Source: Elusimicrobiaceae bacterium
GTDB lineage: Bacteria; Elusimicrobiota; Elusimicrobia; Elusimicrobiales; Elusimicrobiaceae
DNA length: 41,052 bases
Assembly: GCA_017468055.1 (NCBI GenBank)
Contig: JAFUJU010000037.1
Span: 1 to 41,052, forward strand
Reading direction: 5' to 3'
Translations under genes and position numbers: made by a program
The notes under the pieces: model-generated
The model's input: only the letters and a program-made list of their open reading frames with translations
Told to the model about the DNA's origin: nothing
Databases searched by the model: none
In this document: in pieces, positions 22,497 through 31,136 of the stretch
Layout of the letters: every line of letters starts with the position of its first letter
Position numbering within the stretch: the stretch's first letter is position 1

Positions 22497-23041
22497 AAGC
22501 AGTCTTCTTTGATAGGGACGGTACCCTCATTCACGAAAAACCGGGCACTTATTTAAGTGACCCGGGCAAAGTACGCCTTTATGCTCCCGTTCCGGCCGCT
22601 CTCAAACGAATGGCTAAGGCCGGATTTCATTTTTTCATCGTATCCAACCAGTCCGGTATCGGACGGGGTTATTTTACCGCCAAAGAAGTCCATGCCGTAC
22701 ATGCGCGTTTGCAACAATTACTCGAACCGACAAAAATAGAAGAGATCGTTTTTTGTCCGCATGCACCGCAACAACCCTGTAATTGCCGCAAACCGGCTAC
22801 GGAACTAGGAGAAAAACTGATTAAAAAATATCACATTGATCCGCGCCGTTCTTTCATGGTAGGAGACAAAAAGGCAGATGTACTTTTTGGTCAAACCCTC
22901 GGCTTGCGTGCCGTACTGATGACCACCGCTAATGGCAAAAATCACCTAAAAAAGTACCCGGAACTAAAACCGGATTTTGTAGCCTCCGATATGCGCTCTG
23001 CCGCGAGCTATATTTTAAAAGAGGACGCCAATCATGAGTAA
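22484..23041 (+). CDS. gmhB: D-glycero-beta-D-manno-heptose 1,7-bisphosphate phosphatase
   Basis: A 185-aa HAD-superfamily phosphatase of ADP-heptose synthesis for the LPS core. It has the nucleophile motif FFDRDGTL near residue 8, motif II SNQSGIGRG near residue 50, and the zinc-binding pattern CPHAPQQPCNCRKP near residue 92. The C-terminal GDKKADVLFGQ holds the acidic motif. The start at 22484 has GGAG 8 nt upstream within the acyltransferase gene. It overlaps both neighbours (13 nt and 8 nt), a tightly coupled operon with the heptose kinase two genes on. Confidence 0.93.
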   Translation: MHSIKAVFFDRDGTLIHEKPGTYLSDPGKVRLYAPVPAALKRMAKAGFHFFIVSNQSGIGRGYFTAKEVHAVHARLQQLLEPTKIEEIVFCPHAPQQPCNCRKPATELGEKLIKKYHIDPRRSFMVGDKKADVLFGQTLGLRAVLMTTANGKNHLKKYPELKPDFVASDMRSAASYILKEDANHE

Positions 23042-24137
23042 AAGCGCAGTACTTTTTTTATCCTGCGCCTGTCTGTTGGCCGCTTGCCACACAGCCAAAA
23101 ATTCCCCCTCCTCTCCGTTACCTGTTAAACAACAGCCATTACCGATTTCAGAGGAAGTATCCCCAGAGGAACCGATAGACCAAACAGACGTGGTGTTTCC
23201 TGTCCTTGCCACGGATCCTTTGATCCCTGTCTCAAAAGACACAACGGAAAAAGAAACAACCTTTTCTAAAAAATCGGAAATTTTGCCCAAACAATCCGAG
23301 CCTCAACCCATGCCCCTGACCGCAGGCATACCAGCCCCTGACAAAGCCGTATTTGACGATGAAGAGCTGATCGATTTTTCAGACCGCTCCTTACACCCCT
23401 TTTCTGTCTTACAGCCCAATTCCCATTCTATCCAAGCCGCTCCTTGGGCTTACGAACAGCTCAAATACGGCCTTTATTACACGTTTATCAAGGCAGGAAC
23501 GGCCTATATCCGCAACCGCGGTCTGGTGAATATAAACGGACGGACGGCTTACTTACTACAGACCACTGCTTTTTCCGCGCCCGTGATCGATGCCGTATTT
23601 AAGGTACGGGATGTGAACCAATCTTGGCTGGACGCGGAGGGTCTGTTTTCTTTAGGATACGGACAAAGCGTACGGGAAGGCAGATATATCCGTGATGAAT
23701 GGATTACCTTTGATTACGCCAACAAGCAATATATAGGCCAATCCAAAAAGAAAAAAGAGCCCAAGCAAATCTTGGGCACACTGGAAATAAAAGTGTTGGA
23801 TATGCTGAGCTCGCTTTATTTTGTACGCAGCCAACCATTGGAAGTGGGCAAAGACTTGGTGTTTGACATCGTCAACCGCAGCAAACAATATCCGCTGGTG
23901 GTTAAAGTACTTAAAAAAGAAAAAATTAAAACAGCGGCCGGCACCTTCAAAACAATCGTGGTAGAACCGCAAATCCGCGGGGAAGGGATTTTTGTTTCCA
24001 AAGGAAAAAGTCTCAAGGTTTGGCTGACAGATGACGAATATAAAATGCCTGTAAAAATGACAGTGGAAGTATTTATCGGTTCGGTTTCTGCCGAACTTTT
24101 GGAGTATAAAAGACAAGTGCCTGAAAATATTTTATAA
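23034..24137 (+). CDS. DUF3108 lipoprotein
   Basis: A 367-aa exported protein. The N-terminus MSKSAVLFLSCACLLAACHT has a lipobox (LLAAC), so the mature protein starts at Cys18 and is lipid-anchored. A Pro/Ser/Glu-rich linker covers about residues 20-115. The C-terminal domain (about 135-360, starting EQLKYGLYYTFIKAGTAYI) fits DUF3108, a beta-rich domain found in proteins of unknown function in outer-membrane contexts. Its place between gmhB and the heptose kinase suggests an envelope or LPS-related role, which is inference. Start overlaps gmhB by 8 nt. Confidence 0.85.
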   Translation: MSKSAVLFLSCACLLAACHTAKNSPSSPLPVKQQPLPISEEVSPEEPIDQTDVVFPVLATDPLIPVSKDTTEKETTFSKKSEILPKQSEPQPMPLTAGIPAPDKAVFDDEELIDFSDRSLHPFSVLQPNSHSIQAAPWAYEQLKYGLYYTFIKAGTAYIRNRGLVNINGRTAYLLQTTAFSAPVIDAVFKVRDVNQSWLDAEGLFSLGYGQSVREGRYIRDEWITFDYANKQYIGQSKKKKEPKQILGTLEIKVLDMLSSLYFVRSQPLEVGKDLVFDIVNRSKQYPLVVKVLKKEKIKTAAGTFKTIVVEPQIRGEGIFVSKGKSLKVWLTDDEYKMPVKMTVEVFIGSVSAELLEYKRQVPENIL

Positions 24138-24159
24138 TCTAGGATTATAAGAGGTATTT

Positions 24160-25149
24160 ATGCAAACCATATACAGCAAAAGAATCAGAGAAATTTTACG
24201 TGCTTTTAAAGGAAAAGAAATGATTGTGGTCGGCGATATTATGCTGGACCACTTTATCAAAGGTTCCGTCAGCCGCATCTCGCCGGAAGCTCCGGTGCCG
24301 GTGGTGGCGGTTAATAAAGAATTTTTTGTAGCGGGCGGCGCAGGCAATGTAGCGGTTAATTTAGCTGCGTTGGGTGCCAGACCCACCTTAGTATCTGTAG
24401 TAGGCAGAGACGCCGGCGGGGAACTATTAAAAGATTTCCTGCGCAAGCAAAACGTCAATATTAGCGGCATTGCCGAAGATTACGACCGTCCTACTACCCA
24501 AAAAATCCGCGTCATGGCAGAACAACAGCAAATCGTCCGCTATGACCGCGAAAGCAAACACCCCGTGGCCCATGCAGTGGCCGGGGAATGCATGAAAAGT
24601 TTTGAAACGGCTCTCAAAACGGCAAAAGGGGTCATTTTGTCAGACTATGCCAAAGGTATGCTGACCGACAAAAATATCAAAACCCTCATTGAATCTTGCC
24701 GGAAGAAAAAAGTCCCCGTGTGTGTGGACCCTAAAATTGATAATTTCAAAAAATATAAAAATATTACCTGCATGACTCCCAACACCAAAGAAGCATGGGA
24801 AGGGGCGGGGCTTTCCCCAAAATCCGGCGAAGAAGCCATGGAAAACTTGGGTTGGAAAATCTTAAAAATGCTTAATGCAGACTCTATTTTAATTACCCGC
24901 AGTGCTGATGGCATGAGTCTGTTTGAAAAAGGTAAAAAGAAATCCGTCACCGTCAAAGCAACCGCCAGAGAAGTGTTTGATGTTACCGGTGCGGGAGATA
25001 CGGTCATTTCAGTATTTACGCTAGCTTTGGCTTGCGGGGCTAAACTGCACGAGGCTGCTGTGTTGGCCAATTATGCGGCCGGCATCGTGGTGGCCAAATC
25101 CGGCACTGCCACCGTCACGCCGAAAGAGATTGAAAAGGAACTCCCATGA
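24160..25149 (+). CDS. hldA: D-glycero-beta-D-manno-heptose 7-phosphate kinase (HldA-type, single domain)
   Basis: A 329-aa PfkB-family sugar kinase. Family motifs: VVGDIMLDHFIKGSVSRISP near residue 22, GGAGNVAVNLAALG near residue 62, the anion-hole motif DVTGAGDT near residue 275 with its catalytic Asp, and CMTPNTKEAW mid-protein. It corresponds to domain I of E. coli HldE. The cytidylyl/adenylyltransferase domain II is absent and must be encoded elsewhere. It is preceded by AAGAGGT and overlaps kdsB by 4 nt (ATGA). Confidence 0.92.
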   Translation: MQTIYSKRIREILRAFKGKEMIVVGDIMLDHFIKGSVSRISPEAPVPVVAVNKEFFVAGGAGNVAVNLAALGARPTLVSVVGRDAGGELLKDFLRKQNVNISGIAEDYDRPTTQKIRVMAEQQQIVRYDRESKHPVAHAVAGECMKSFETALKTAKGVILSDYAKGMLTDKNIKTLIESCRKKKVPVCVDPKIDNFKKYKNITCMTPNTKEAWEGAGLSPKSGEEAMENLGWKILKMLNADSILITRSADGMSLFEKGKKKSVTVKATAREVFDVTGAGDTVISVFTLALACGAKLHEAAVLANYAAGIVVAKSGTATVTPKEIEKELP

Positions 25150-25883
25150 GTGATATTTTAATTGTTATCCCTGCCCGTTACGGCTCCACCCGTTTGCCCG
25201 GAAAAGCCTTAAAACTTTTAGCCGGAAAGCCGGTGGTGCAATATGTTTATGAGGCGTGCCTAAAGGCCAACGTAGGCGAAGTGCTGATTGCCACGGAAAA
25301 CCAAATTGTGGTAGATGCGGTGGCTCAATTTGGCGCAAAAGGGGTGCTGACCAGCGAGTCTTGCCAAAGCGGTACTGACCGCGTGTACGAAGCCGCCCAA
25401 GGCCGTAGTGAAAAATTTATCATTAACGTGCAAGGGGATGAGCCATTTTTAAATCCGACCACGGTGCAAAAAATAGCCGCTCTGTTGCAAAAAGACCCTT
25501 CTTGCGATATTGCCACCGCTGTTGCCCCAACCTTGGACGAAGAAAAAATCAATAATCCAAATTGTGTCAAAGCGGTGCTGAATAAAGATGGAAAAGCACT
25601 TTATTTTTCACGTTCCCGTGTGCCTTACAAGCGGGAAATTACAGAGGAAAACAAAAATATTCCCTATTGGCAACATTGCGGCATTTACGGATACCGCCGC
25701 GAAGCTTTGGAACGTTTTGTTTCGCTCCCTCCCAGCCCGCTGGAAAAGTTAGAAAAGTTGGAGCAATTGCGCGCATTGGAGGACGGCTTAACCATCAAGT
25801 GCATAGAAATTGCCCCTGCAGGTCCGGCCATAGATACCGCACAGGATCTGCAAAATGCCGAAGAATATTTGAAAAGATTATAA
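25146..25883 (+). CDS. kdsB: 3-deoxy-manno-octulosonate cytidylyltransferase (CMP-KDO synthetase)
   Basis: A 245-aa cytoplasmic enzyme that activates KDO as CMP-KDO for lipid A-KDO assembly. It has the nucleotide-binding start VIPARYGSTRLPGKAL, NVQGDEPFLNP near residue 98, and HCGIYGYRREALERF near residue 178, all diagnostic. It is the last gene of the operon, coupled by a 4-nt overlap to the heptose kinase and followed by a strong terminator. Confidence 0.96.
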   Translation: MSDILIVIPARYGSTRLPGKALKLLAGKPVVQYVYEACLKANVGEVLIATENQIVVDAVAQFGAKGVLTSESCQSGTDRVYEAAQGRSEKFIINVQGDEPFLNPTTVQKIAALLQKDPSCDIATAVAPTLDEEKINNPNCVKAVLNKDGKALYFSRSRVPYKREITEENKNIPYWQHCGIYGYRREALERFVSLPPSPLEKLEKLEQLRALEDGLTIKCIEIAPAGPAIDTAQDLQNAEEYLKRL

Positions 25884-25889
25884 AGCGAA

Positions 25890-25920
25890 GAACTCCCGCT
25901 CCGGCGGGAGTTCCCCTTTT
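25890..25920 (+). terminator. Terminator of the envelope operon
   Basis: A 10-bp stem GAACTCCCGC / GCGGGAGTTC with a 4-nt loop, then CCCTTTTTT, 6 nt after the kdsB stop. Confidence 0.93.
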
Positions 25921-25975
25921 TTAGCTATTTCGCGTAAGGTAAAGAATTGTTAGGCAAGGAAACGCAAAATAAACC

Positions 25976-26212
25976 AAATATGAAAAATGGTTTGCGTTGT
26001 CCAAACAAGCAACTGAAAATTTAAATACAAACTGAAAACTAAATGTTTGTAGCATGATTTTTTAGATTTAAAATTTATTTGGATTGCCAGTTGGCCGAGG
26101 CAAGTAGTGGTAACTACGGCGAGTGCCAAGGCAATTCAAAGAAAATTAAATATGAAAAATGGTTTGCGTTACCCAAACAAGTAACTGAAAATTTAAATAC
26201 AAACTGAAAATT
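25976..26212. repeat. Intergenic repeat: 64-bp direct repeat around a palindrome
   Basis: A ~64-bp block beginning AAATATGAAAAATGGTTTGC occurs at 25976-26038 and again at 26148-26210, offset 172 nt, with only a few differences. Between the copies is an imperfect palindrome, 26083-26135. Its outer arms are ATTGCC/GGCAAT, then TTGGC/GCCAA, and its tip is GTAG-TGGTAA-CTAC. The palindrome and the ATGAAAAATGGTTTG tail recur at 28490-28845. No open frame. It fills the gap before pyrG, whose ribosome site follows at 26224. Confidence 0.8.
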
Positions 26213-26237
26213 TAAATATATAAAGGAGAAAAAACTT

Positions 26238-27830
26238 ATGTCTAAATTCATTATTATCACCGGCGGCGTAGTTAGTTCCTTAGGAAAAGGAATTTCCGGC
26301 GCCAGCATCGGCAAACTTTTACAATTACACGGCCTTAAGGTCAATATGATTAAATGTGACCCGTACATTAACGTGGATCCCGGCACCATGAGCCCCTACC
26401 AACACGGAGAAGTGTTCGTTACTGTGGACGGCGCCGAGGCAGACTTGGACCTTGGCTATTACGAACGCTTTTTAGATGTCAACATGACCAAAGCCAATAC
26501 CAACACCGCCGGCAGCATTTACCAAACTGTCATTGACAAGGAACGCCGCGGCGAATATTTGGGGGCAACGGTACAAGTCATTCCGCACATCACCAATGAG
26601 ATCAAGAAACGTTTCTGCGCATTTGAAAAAGAATGCGACGTATCTATTATTGAAATTGGCGGAACGGTGGGTGATATTGAATCTCTTCCGTTCTTAGAGG
26701 CGGCCCGCCAACTGCGCTTGGAAAGAGGTGCTAAAAACGTTATTTGTATCCATGTTACGTTACTGCCTTACATTGCCGTAGCCCAAGAGCTGAAAACCAA
26801 ACCCAGCCAACATTCTGTCAATAAACTACGCGAAGTAGGCATTGAACCCAGCATGCTCATTTGCCGCACGGAGAAACCTCTTTCCGAAGGCATTAAAAAC
26901 AAACTTTCCTTGTTCTGCAATGTCCCTGCGCAAGCAGTCATTGAATGCGCCGATGCCAAATCTATTTACGAAGTTCCCCGCAATTTCTACAACCAAAAAG
27001 TAGATGAGCAAGTATTGGAATTTTTAGGCATTACTCCTACCCAACCGATTAACGAAAATTGGTTTAAGTTCTTCGACAAAGCCTTAACCCTCAGCCAAAA
27101 AGTGAAAATTGCTATTGCGGGTAAATATTCCGAATTGCAAGATGCCTATAAATCCGTCAATGAGGCTTTGCGTCATGCCGGCATGAATAATGATGCCAAG
27201 GTAGAAATTACCTATATCAATACGGAAAAAGATGATGTGGTAGCCAAACTCAAAGAGGCTGACGGTATTTTGATCCCCGGCGGATTTGGCACGCGTGGTA
27301 TTGAAGGGAAAATCAACACTATTCGTTACGCACGCGAAAACAAAGTGCCTTTCTTGGGTATCTGTGTGGGTATGCAATGTGCCGTTATTGAAGCGGCGCG
27401 TAATTTATGTGGGCTTACCGATGCCAACTCTACTGAATTTGATGATCAAACCAAAGATCCGGTGGTAGATTTGACCCCACAACAACAAAATGTAGAATAC
27501 AAAGGCGGCACGATGCGTTTGGGCCACTATACGGCCGATTTGGCCAAAGGCTCTTTGGCTCATAAACTCTACGGGAAAGACCAAATCTTGGAGCGCCACC
27601 GTCACCGCTATGAGTTCAATCCCAAATATGTGCCTTTGTTAGAAAAAGCAGGGCTGAAGGTGTCCGGTTGGCACGAAGGGGTATTACCTGAGATTGTGGA
27701 ACGGGAGGATCACCCGTATTTTATCGCGGGCCAATTCCACCCCGAATTTGGCTCCCGCCCCTTGCGCCCGCATCCGCTGTTTGACGGTCTGATCAAAGCC
27801 AGTTTAAAAAATAAAGCAAGCAAAAAATAG
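26238..27830 (+). CDS. pyrG: CTP synthase
   Basis: A 530-aa enzyme that aminates UTP to CTP with glutamine. The N-terminal synthetase domain begins FIIITGGVVSSLGKGISGAS. The C-terminal glutaminase domain (about 285-525) has the nucleophile Cys in GICVGMQCAVIE and the catalytic His and Glu in HPEFGSRP. Length is normal. AAGGAG lies about 9 nt before the ATG. It is monocistronic between a repeat region and a terminator. KDO activation by the neighbouring kdsB uses its product, but the genes are separated by 354 nt and a terminator. Confidence 0.97.
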   Translation: MSKFIIITGGVVSSLGKGISGASIGKLLQLHGLKVNMIKCDPYINVDPGTMSPYQHGEVFVTVDGAEADLDLGYYERFLDVNMTKANTNTAGSIYQTVIDKERRGEYLGATVQVIPHITNEIKKRFCAFEKECDVSIIEIGGTVGDIESLPFLEAARQLRLERGAKNVICIHVTLLPYIAVAQELKTKPSQHSVNKLREVGIEPSMLICRTEKPLSEGIKNKLSLFCNVPAQAVIECADAKSIYEVPRNFYNQKVDEQVLEFLGITPTQPINENWFKFFDKALTLSQKVKIAIAGKYSELQDAYKSVNEALRHAGMNNDAKVEITYINTEKDDVVAKLKEADGILIPGGFGTRGIEGKINTIRYARENKVPFLGICVGMQCAVIEAARNLCGLTDANSTEFDDQTKDPVVDLTPQQQNVEYKGGTMRLGHYTADLAKGSLAHKLYGKDQILERHRHRYEFNPKYVPLLEKAGLKVSGWHEGVLPEIVEREDHPYFIAGQFHPEFGSRPLRPHPLFDGLIKASLKNKASKK

Positions 27831-27837
27831 ATAAGGT

Positions 27838-27866
27838 AAACCCCCGTCTGATTGACGGGGGTTTTT
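27838..27866 (+). terminator. Terminator between pyrG and a convergent pilin
   Basis: An 11-bp stem AAACCCCCGTC / GACGGGGGTTT with a 5-nt loop and TT after. The next gene, a convergent pilin, ends at 27869. Confidence 0.9.
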
Positions 27867-27868
27867 AA

Positions 27869-28360
27869 TTAGCAACAACAGCAATTTTCATCTTCTTCAA
27901 CGTTTAATAGTTTAAGAATATCAAAAGGAATATCTTCTTTTCCTCCGAAACAATCTCCACAGCCATTAGTTGCCCCCGAAAAATGTCCATCTTCATGAGC
28001 ACATAAACAAACAGCATATTCCTTATTTGCAGCAACTGCTTTGATTATATCATGAGAATTTGTTCCTGGTCCGGGAATATATGCAAAATGCTTTGTGTGA
28101 GATACATTATAATCAGCTTCACCAGGATAAAAAGTCAAATTATCCATAGAAATCTGACAAGTATGATATGCCCCAGTAATTTTTCCGTTTTCTAACTCGC
28201 AAATTTTTACTGCATCAGCAAGAGCTTTCAAGTTGGTAAAAGCTTCGGAAAAACGTGCTTTTGTTACCGCTTTGGTATATTGCGGAAGTGCCACCGCGGA
28301 TAATATACCGATAATTAATACTACAACGAGTAGTTCAATCAGCGTAAAACCTTTTTTCAT
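27869..28360 (-). CDS. Type IV pilin-like protein, cassette copy 4 (Cys-tail type)
   Basis: A 163-aa protein with leader [18 protein letters not shown] and the shared helix. It is a close paralogue of the pilin at 19676 (SEAFTNLKALADAVKICELENG, VCLCAHEDGHFSGATNGCG). It ends EEDENCCCC, four consecutive cysteines at the very C-terminus. AAGGAGA precedes the ATG. It has its own cassette promoter with the shortest T tract of the set (11). Presumed pilus or pseudopilus subunit. Confidence 0.92.
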   Translation of the reverse strand: MKKGFTLIELLVVVLIIGILSAVALPQYTKAVTKARFSEAFTNLKALADAVKICELENGKITGAYHTCQISMDNLTFYPGEADYNVSHTKHFAYIPGPGTNSHDIIKAVAANKEYAVCLCAHEDGHFSGATNGCGDCFGGKEDIPFDILKLLNVEEDENCCCC

Positions 28361-28433
28361 TTTTCTCTCCTTTTAGACGGCTTTAAGACCCAACAAACAA
28401 CATCTAAGTTTTGTGTCTGAGGGTAACGCTGAA

Positions 28434-28460
28434 ATTGTAGCAAAAAAAAAAACAAGTCAA
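28434..28460 (-). promoter_or_regulatory. Pilin cassette promoter, copy 4 (T11 spacer)
   Basis: Minus-strand TTGACT (28455-28460), 15-nt spacer TG-T11-GC, TACAAT (28434-28439). The tract is one T shorter than in the other four copies, giving a 15-nt spacer. The -10 still starts 74 nt before the ATG. Confidence 0.8.
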
Positions 28461-28489
28461 GACTTGTATTTTTTTCCGTCGGAGAACTA

Positions 28490-28845
28490 GCAACAAAAAC
28501 GCTATTCCGTTCGCAACAACTGAAAACACAATACTCGTAGCATGATTTTTTAGTTTTAGGAATTATTTGTTCCGTAAGTTACCCGAAACAAGTAGTGATA
28601 TCTACGGCGAGAGGCAAGGCGGAGGCAAGAAACTTAAAGATGAAAAATGGTTTGCCCAATTTCAAACCCGCAAATAAAAATGCCGTTCCCCACACCTGAA
28701 AAACTATTGCTCATAGCATGATTTTTCAGATTTATGATTTATTGCCTCCGCTAGTTGCCAAGGCAAGTACTGCTAGGTACGGCGCAGGCAAGGCGGAGGC
28801 AAGAAACTTAAAAATGGAAAATGGTTTGCCCAAAACTAGCCCAAC
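28490..28845. repeat. Two tandem copies of the ~175-bp palindrome-containing repeat
   Basis: The marker TAGCATGATTTTT occurs at about 28538 and 28714, a 176-nt period. Each copy contains a core AAGTA-TG-TA-TACGGCG (28589-28607 and about 28765-28784). Each ends GGCGGAGGCAAGAAACTTAAA followed by ATGGTTTGCCC. The second copy holds a long palindrome, 28742-28802, with outer arms TTGCCTCCGC/GCGGAGGCAA and inner TTGCC/GGCAA and GTAC/GTAC. The segment after the second copy (about 28826-28866) reappears at 40336-40377. No open frame. Confidence 0.8.
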
Positions 28846-28864
28846 AACCGAAGAAACCGTTATA

Positions 28865-29815
28865 TTATATCTCAAAAGCTGACGGATCCACCGGTATCCT
28901 AAACCACAACAGCGCCCCCTGCCCCAGTCCCGGGCTCTGTACACCGATTTCCCCGTTATGCGCATTCACAATTTCCTGTGCAATAGACAAACCCAAACCC
29001 CAACCTTGTTTCTTAGCGGAACGCTCGTTATCGGCTTGGTGGAACTTTTGAAATACTTTTCCTTGTTCGCTATGGGCAATGCCTGGTCCTTCGTCAGCAA
29101 TATAACACACCAACCAACCGTCCTGTAAGAAATACCTCAGCTCTATGCGCCCCCCCTGCGGAGAAAACTTAATGGCATTGCCGAGCAAATTATTCAGCAC
29201 TTGGGAAATGCGAAAGCGGTCTGCATAGACCATGACATCATTCGGATATTCGTAACGCACCAAAAAAAGTCCTTTCTTCTGGGCATTCACCTGTTGCAAG
29301 GCGTATACATCATTGATCAACTGATTGAAATTAAAATGTTTAAAATCCATCTTAAACTTACCTGATTCAATCATGGAAATATCCATCAAATCCGCCATCA
29401 GTTGGTTCATATTATCCGTAGCTTTTAAAATATTATTTAAGGCCAATTGATCCCCATTACCGCTGCCTTGGGGACCGTCCATCATGAGCACAGAGGTAAA
29501 CCCCTGAATAGAGGTAAGCGGTTGGCGCAAATCATGCGCTACAATGGACATAAATTTAGAACGGATTTCATTCAAGCGGTTTAACTCTTGGTTGGAAAGT
29601 TGCAGTTTTTCCACCATACTTTCCAACATATTCACTTTTCCGGAAAGCTGCACTTGCAAAGCGGCAATTTGCTGCTGGTAATTATGCTCCGCTTTCATCA
29701 CAACACGCTTCATTTTATACATGGAAAAACGGCGCGTAATCCAATACGTCAGCAGCACCAACGGAATAGCCAACACTGCATAATAAAACAAATGATGAGA
29801 AATAACAGAATCCAT
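28865..29815 (-). CDS. Membrane sensor histidine kinase (orphan)
   Basis: A 316-aa protein with one N-terminal membrane helix (about residues 8-28) and almost no extracytoplasmic part. A coiled coil follows at about 40-85. The HisKA domain has the phospho-acceptor His94 in SIVAHDLRQPLTS. The HATPase domain has NNLLGNAIKFS, DEGPGI and GWGLGLS. It probably senses a membrane or cytoplasmic signal. No response regulator is in the window. It starts 3 nt after the tsaC stop with AAGGTGGG as ribosome site, so it is the third gene of rsmI-tsaC-kinase. Downstream lies the repeat region with no clear terminator. Confidence 0.9.
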   Translation of the reverse strand: MDSVISHHLFYYAVLAIPLVLLTYWITRRFSMYKMKRVVMKAEHNYQQQIAALQVQLSGKVNMLESMVEKLQLSNQELNRLNEIRSKFMSIVAHDLRQPLTSIQGFTSVLMMDGPQGSGNGDQLALNNILKATDNMNQLMADLMDISMIESGKFKMDFKHFNFNQLINDVYALQQVNAQKKGLFLVRYEYPNDVMVYADRFRISQVLNNLLGNAIKFSPQGGRIELRYFLQDGWLVCYIADEGPGIAHSEQGKVFQKFHQADNERSAKKQGWGLGLSIAQEIVNAHNGEIGVQSPGLGQGALLWFRIPVDPSAFEI

Positions 29816-29818
29816 AAT

Positions 29819-30445
29819 CTAGCCCACCTTTATATTTAATATTTTTTCCAACTCTCCAACGGTAACGGCCCCTTCACGCAACACTGCGGGCGCACCCGTC
29901 ATATCCACTACACTAGACGGCACGGGAGTACACGCTCCCCCCAACAAAATAATATCTGCTTTACCTGTCAAAAAGTCTAACAACGTTTCTTCCTGAGTAA
30001 TCACAGGCTTCCCATGAGAATTGGCGCTGGTGGAAGCCAGCGGAACAGACATCAAAGCCAGTATTTCCGCCAATTTACGGTGCGCAGGCACCCGCAAGCC
30101 AAGTCCGGCAAAACCACGCAATAAACGCTTCCCTTTTTCATTGGCGGAAAGCACCATTGTCAAAGCCCCCGGCCAAAAAGCATGGGCCAATTTCTCCGCC
30201 TCTTCCGTCCATTGCGTAATTTCTTGGGCTTGGGCAACCGTACCTACCAAAATTTGTAAAGCAGATTGGGCGGGACGGTCCTTTATTTCATAAATGCGCG
30301 CAATGGCTTTTTCATCGAAAGCATTGGCTCCGATTCCATACACCGTATCTGTCGGAAAAGCGACCACCGCACCGGCGTCTATCTCCGCCGCCACAGAACG
30401 CATATCCTGACTATTCATTTTATTAATATGGTAAATCCGGCTCAT
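29819..30445 (-). CDS. tsaC: Threonylcarbamoyl-AMP synthase (Sua5/YrdC/YwlC)
   Basis: A 208-aa enzyme that makes threonylcarbamoyl-AMP from threonine, bicarbonate and ATP for the t6A37 tRNA modification. It has the family motif VVAFPTDTVYGIGANAFDE near residue 28, KDRPAQSALQILV near residue 56, and STSANSHGKPV near residue 135. The length fits the short single-domain form without the Sua5 C-terminal domain. The start at 30445 overlaps the end of rsmI by 23 nt; a Met at 30418 is an alternative. It sits mid-operon between another RNA-modification gene and a kinase. Confidence 0.93.
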   Translation of the reverse strand: MSRIYHINKMNSQDMRSVAAEIDAGAVVAFPTDTVYGIGANAFDEKAIARIYEIKDRPAQSALQILVGTVAQAQEITQWTEEAEKLAHAFWPGALTMVLSANEKGKRLLRGFAGLGLRVPAHRKLAEILALMSVPLASTSANSHGKPVITQEETLLDFLTGKADIILLGGACTPVPSSVVDMTGAPAVLREGAVTVGELEKILNIKVG

Positions 30446-31130
30446 CTTCTTTCTCGGTTTCTGTTTCCGGCAGACCGATCACTACCACAAATTCGCCCTG
30501 CACTTTTTTGCGGGAGGCCAAATCCTGCGCCACTTCCGCCGTTGTACCGCGCAGCCACTCTTCATATACCTTAGAAATTTCACGCGCAGCTACCACCGGT
30601 GTATTTTCACCCAGTGTTTTGCCGATCAACTCCAAAAGTTTGATGACCCTAAACGGAGATTCATACACAATCACAGGATGTTTTTGGCTATAAGCGCCAG
30701 TTAAAAGTTTAGCCGCCTTTCCCGCTTTACGCGGCAAAAAACCCAAAAAGGTGAAGGCTCCGCCCGTAAATCCGGCACCCGCTAACGCACAAGCGGCGGC
30801 ACTCGGGCCGGGCAAAGAAGTAATGGGTAGTTTTTCTTTAGCCGCTTCCCGTACCAGTTTCCAACCGGGGTCAGAAATGCACGGTGTGCCGCAATCGGAC
30901 ACCAAAGCACAATTTTTTCCGCCACGCAACAAATCCAAACACCGTCTGACGGAAGAATCATCATTTTCATTGTAGCGTACCGTAGGCTTGGAAATGCCGA
31001 AATGTGTGAGTAAAATTTGGGTACGGCGGGTATCTTCGCACAATACAAAATCGGCACATTTCAAAGTTTCCAGTGCGCGTAACGTAATATCCTGCAAATT
31101 CCCCAAAGGGGTAGGCACTATGCTTAACAT
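30423..31130 (-). CDS. rsmI: 16S rRNA (cytidine1402-2'-O)-methyltransferase
   Basis: A 235-aa SAM-dependent tetrapyrrole-methylase-fold enzyme that modifies C1402 in the ribosomal P site. Motifs in order: IVPTPLGNLQDIT at the start, LCEDTRRT near residue 33, VSDCGTPCISDPG near residue 77 (normally SDAGTP), and LPGPSAA near residue 105. There is no Shine-Dalgarno sequence: TGA-TATACT ends 6 nt before the ATG, the leaderless pattern. It is first in rsmI-tsaC-kinase and divergent from rsfS. Confidence 0.95.
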   Translation of the reverse strand: MLSIVPTPLGNLQDITLRALETLKCADFVLCEDTRRTQILLTHFGISKPTVRYNENDDSSVRRCLDLLRGGKNCALVSDCGTPCISDPGWKLVREAAKEKLPITSLPGPSAAACALAGAGFTGGAFTFLGFLPRKAGKAAKLLTGAYSQKHPVIVYESPFRVIKLLELIGKTLGENTPVVAAREISKVYEEWLRGTTAEVAQDLASRKKVQGEFVVVIGLPETETEKEDEPDLPY

Positions 31131-31136
31131 AAAACT

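Noticed and set aside
25976-28845. Repeats considered as a CRISPR array or integron attC sites
   Set aside because: There are no short equal repeats with unique spacers, no cas genes, no integrase and no GTTRRRY cores. The unit is ~175 bp with an internal palindrome.
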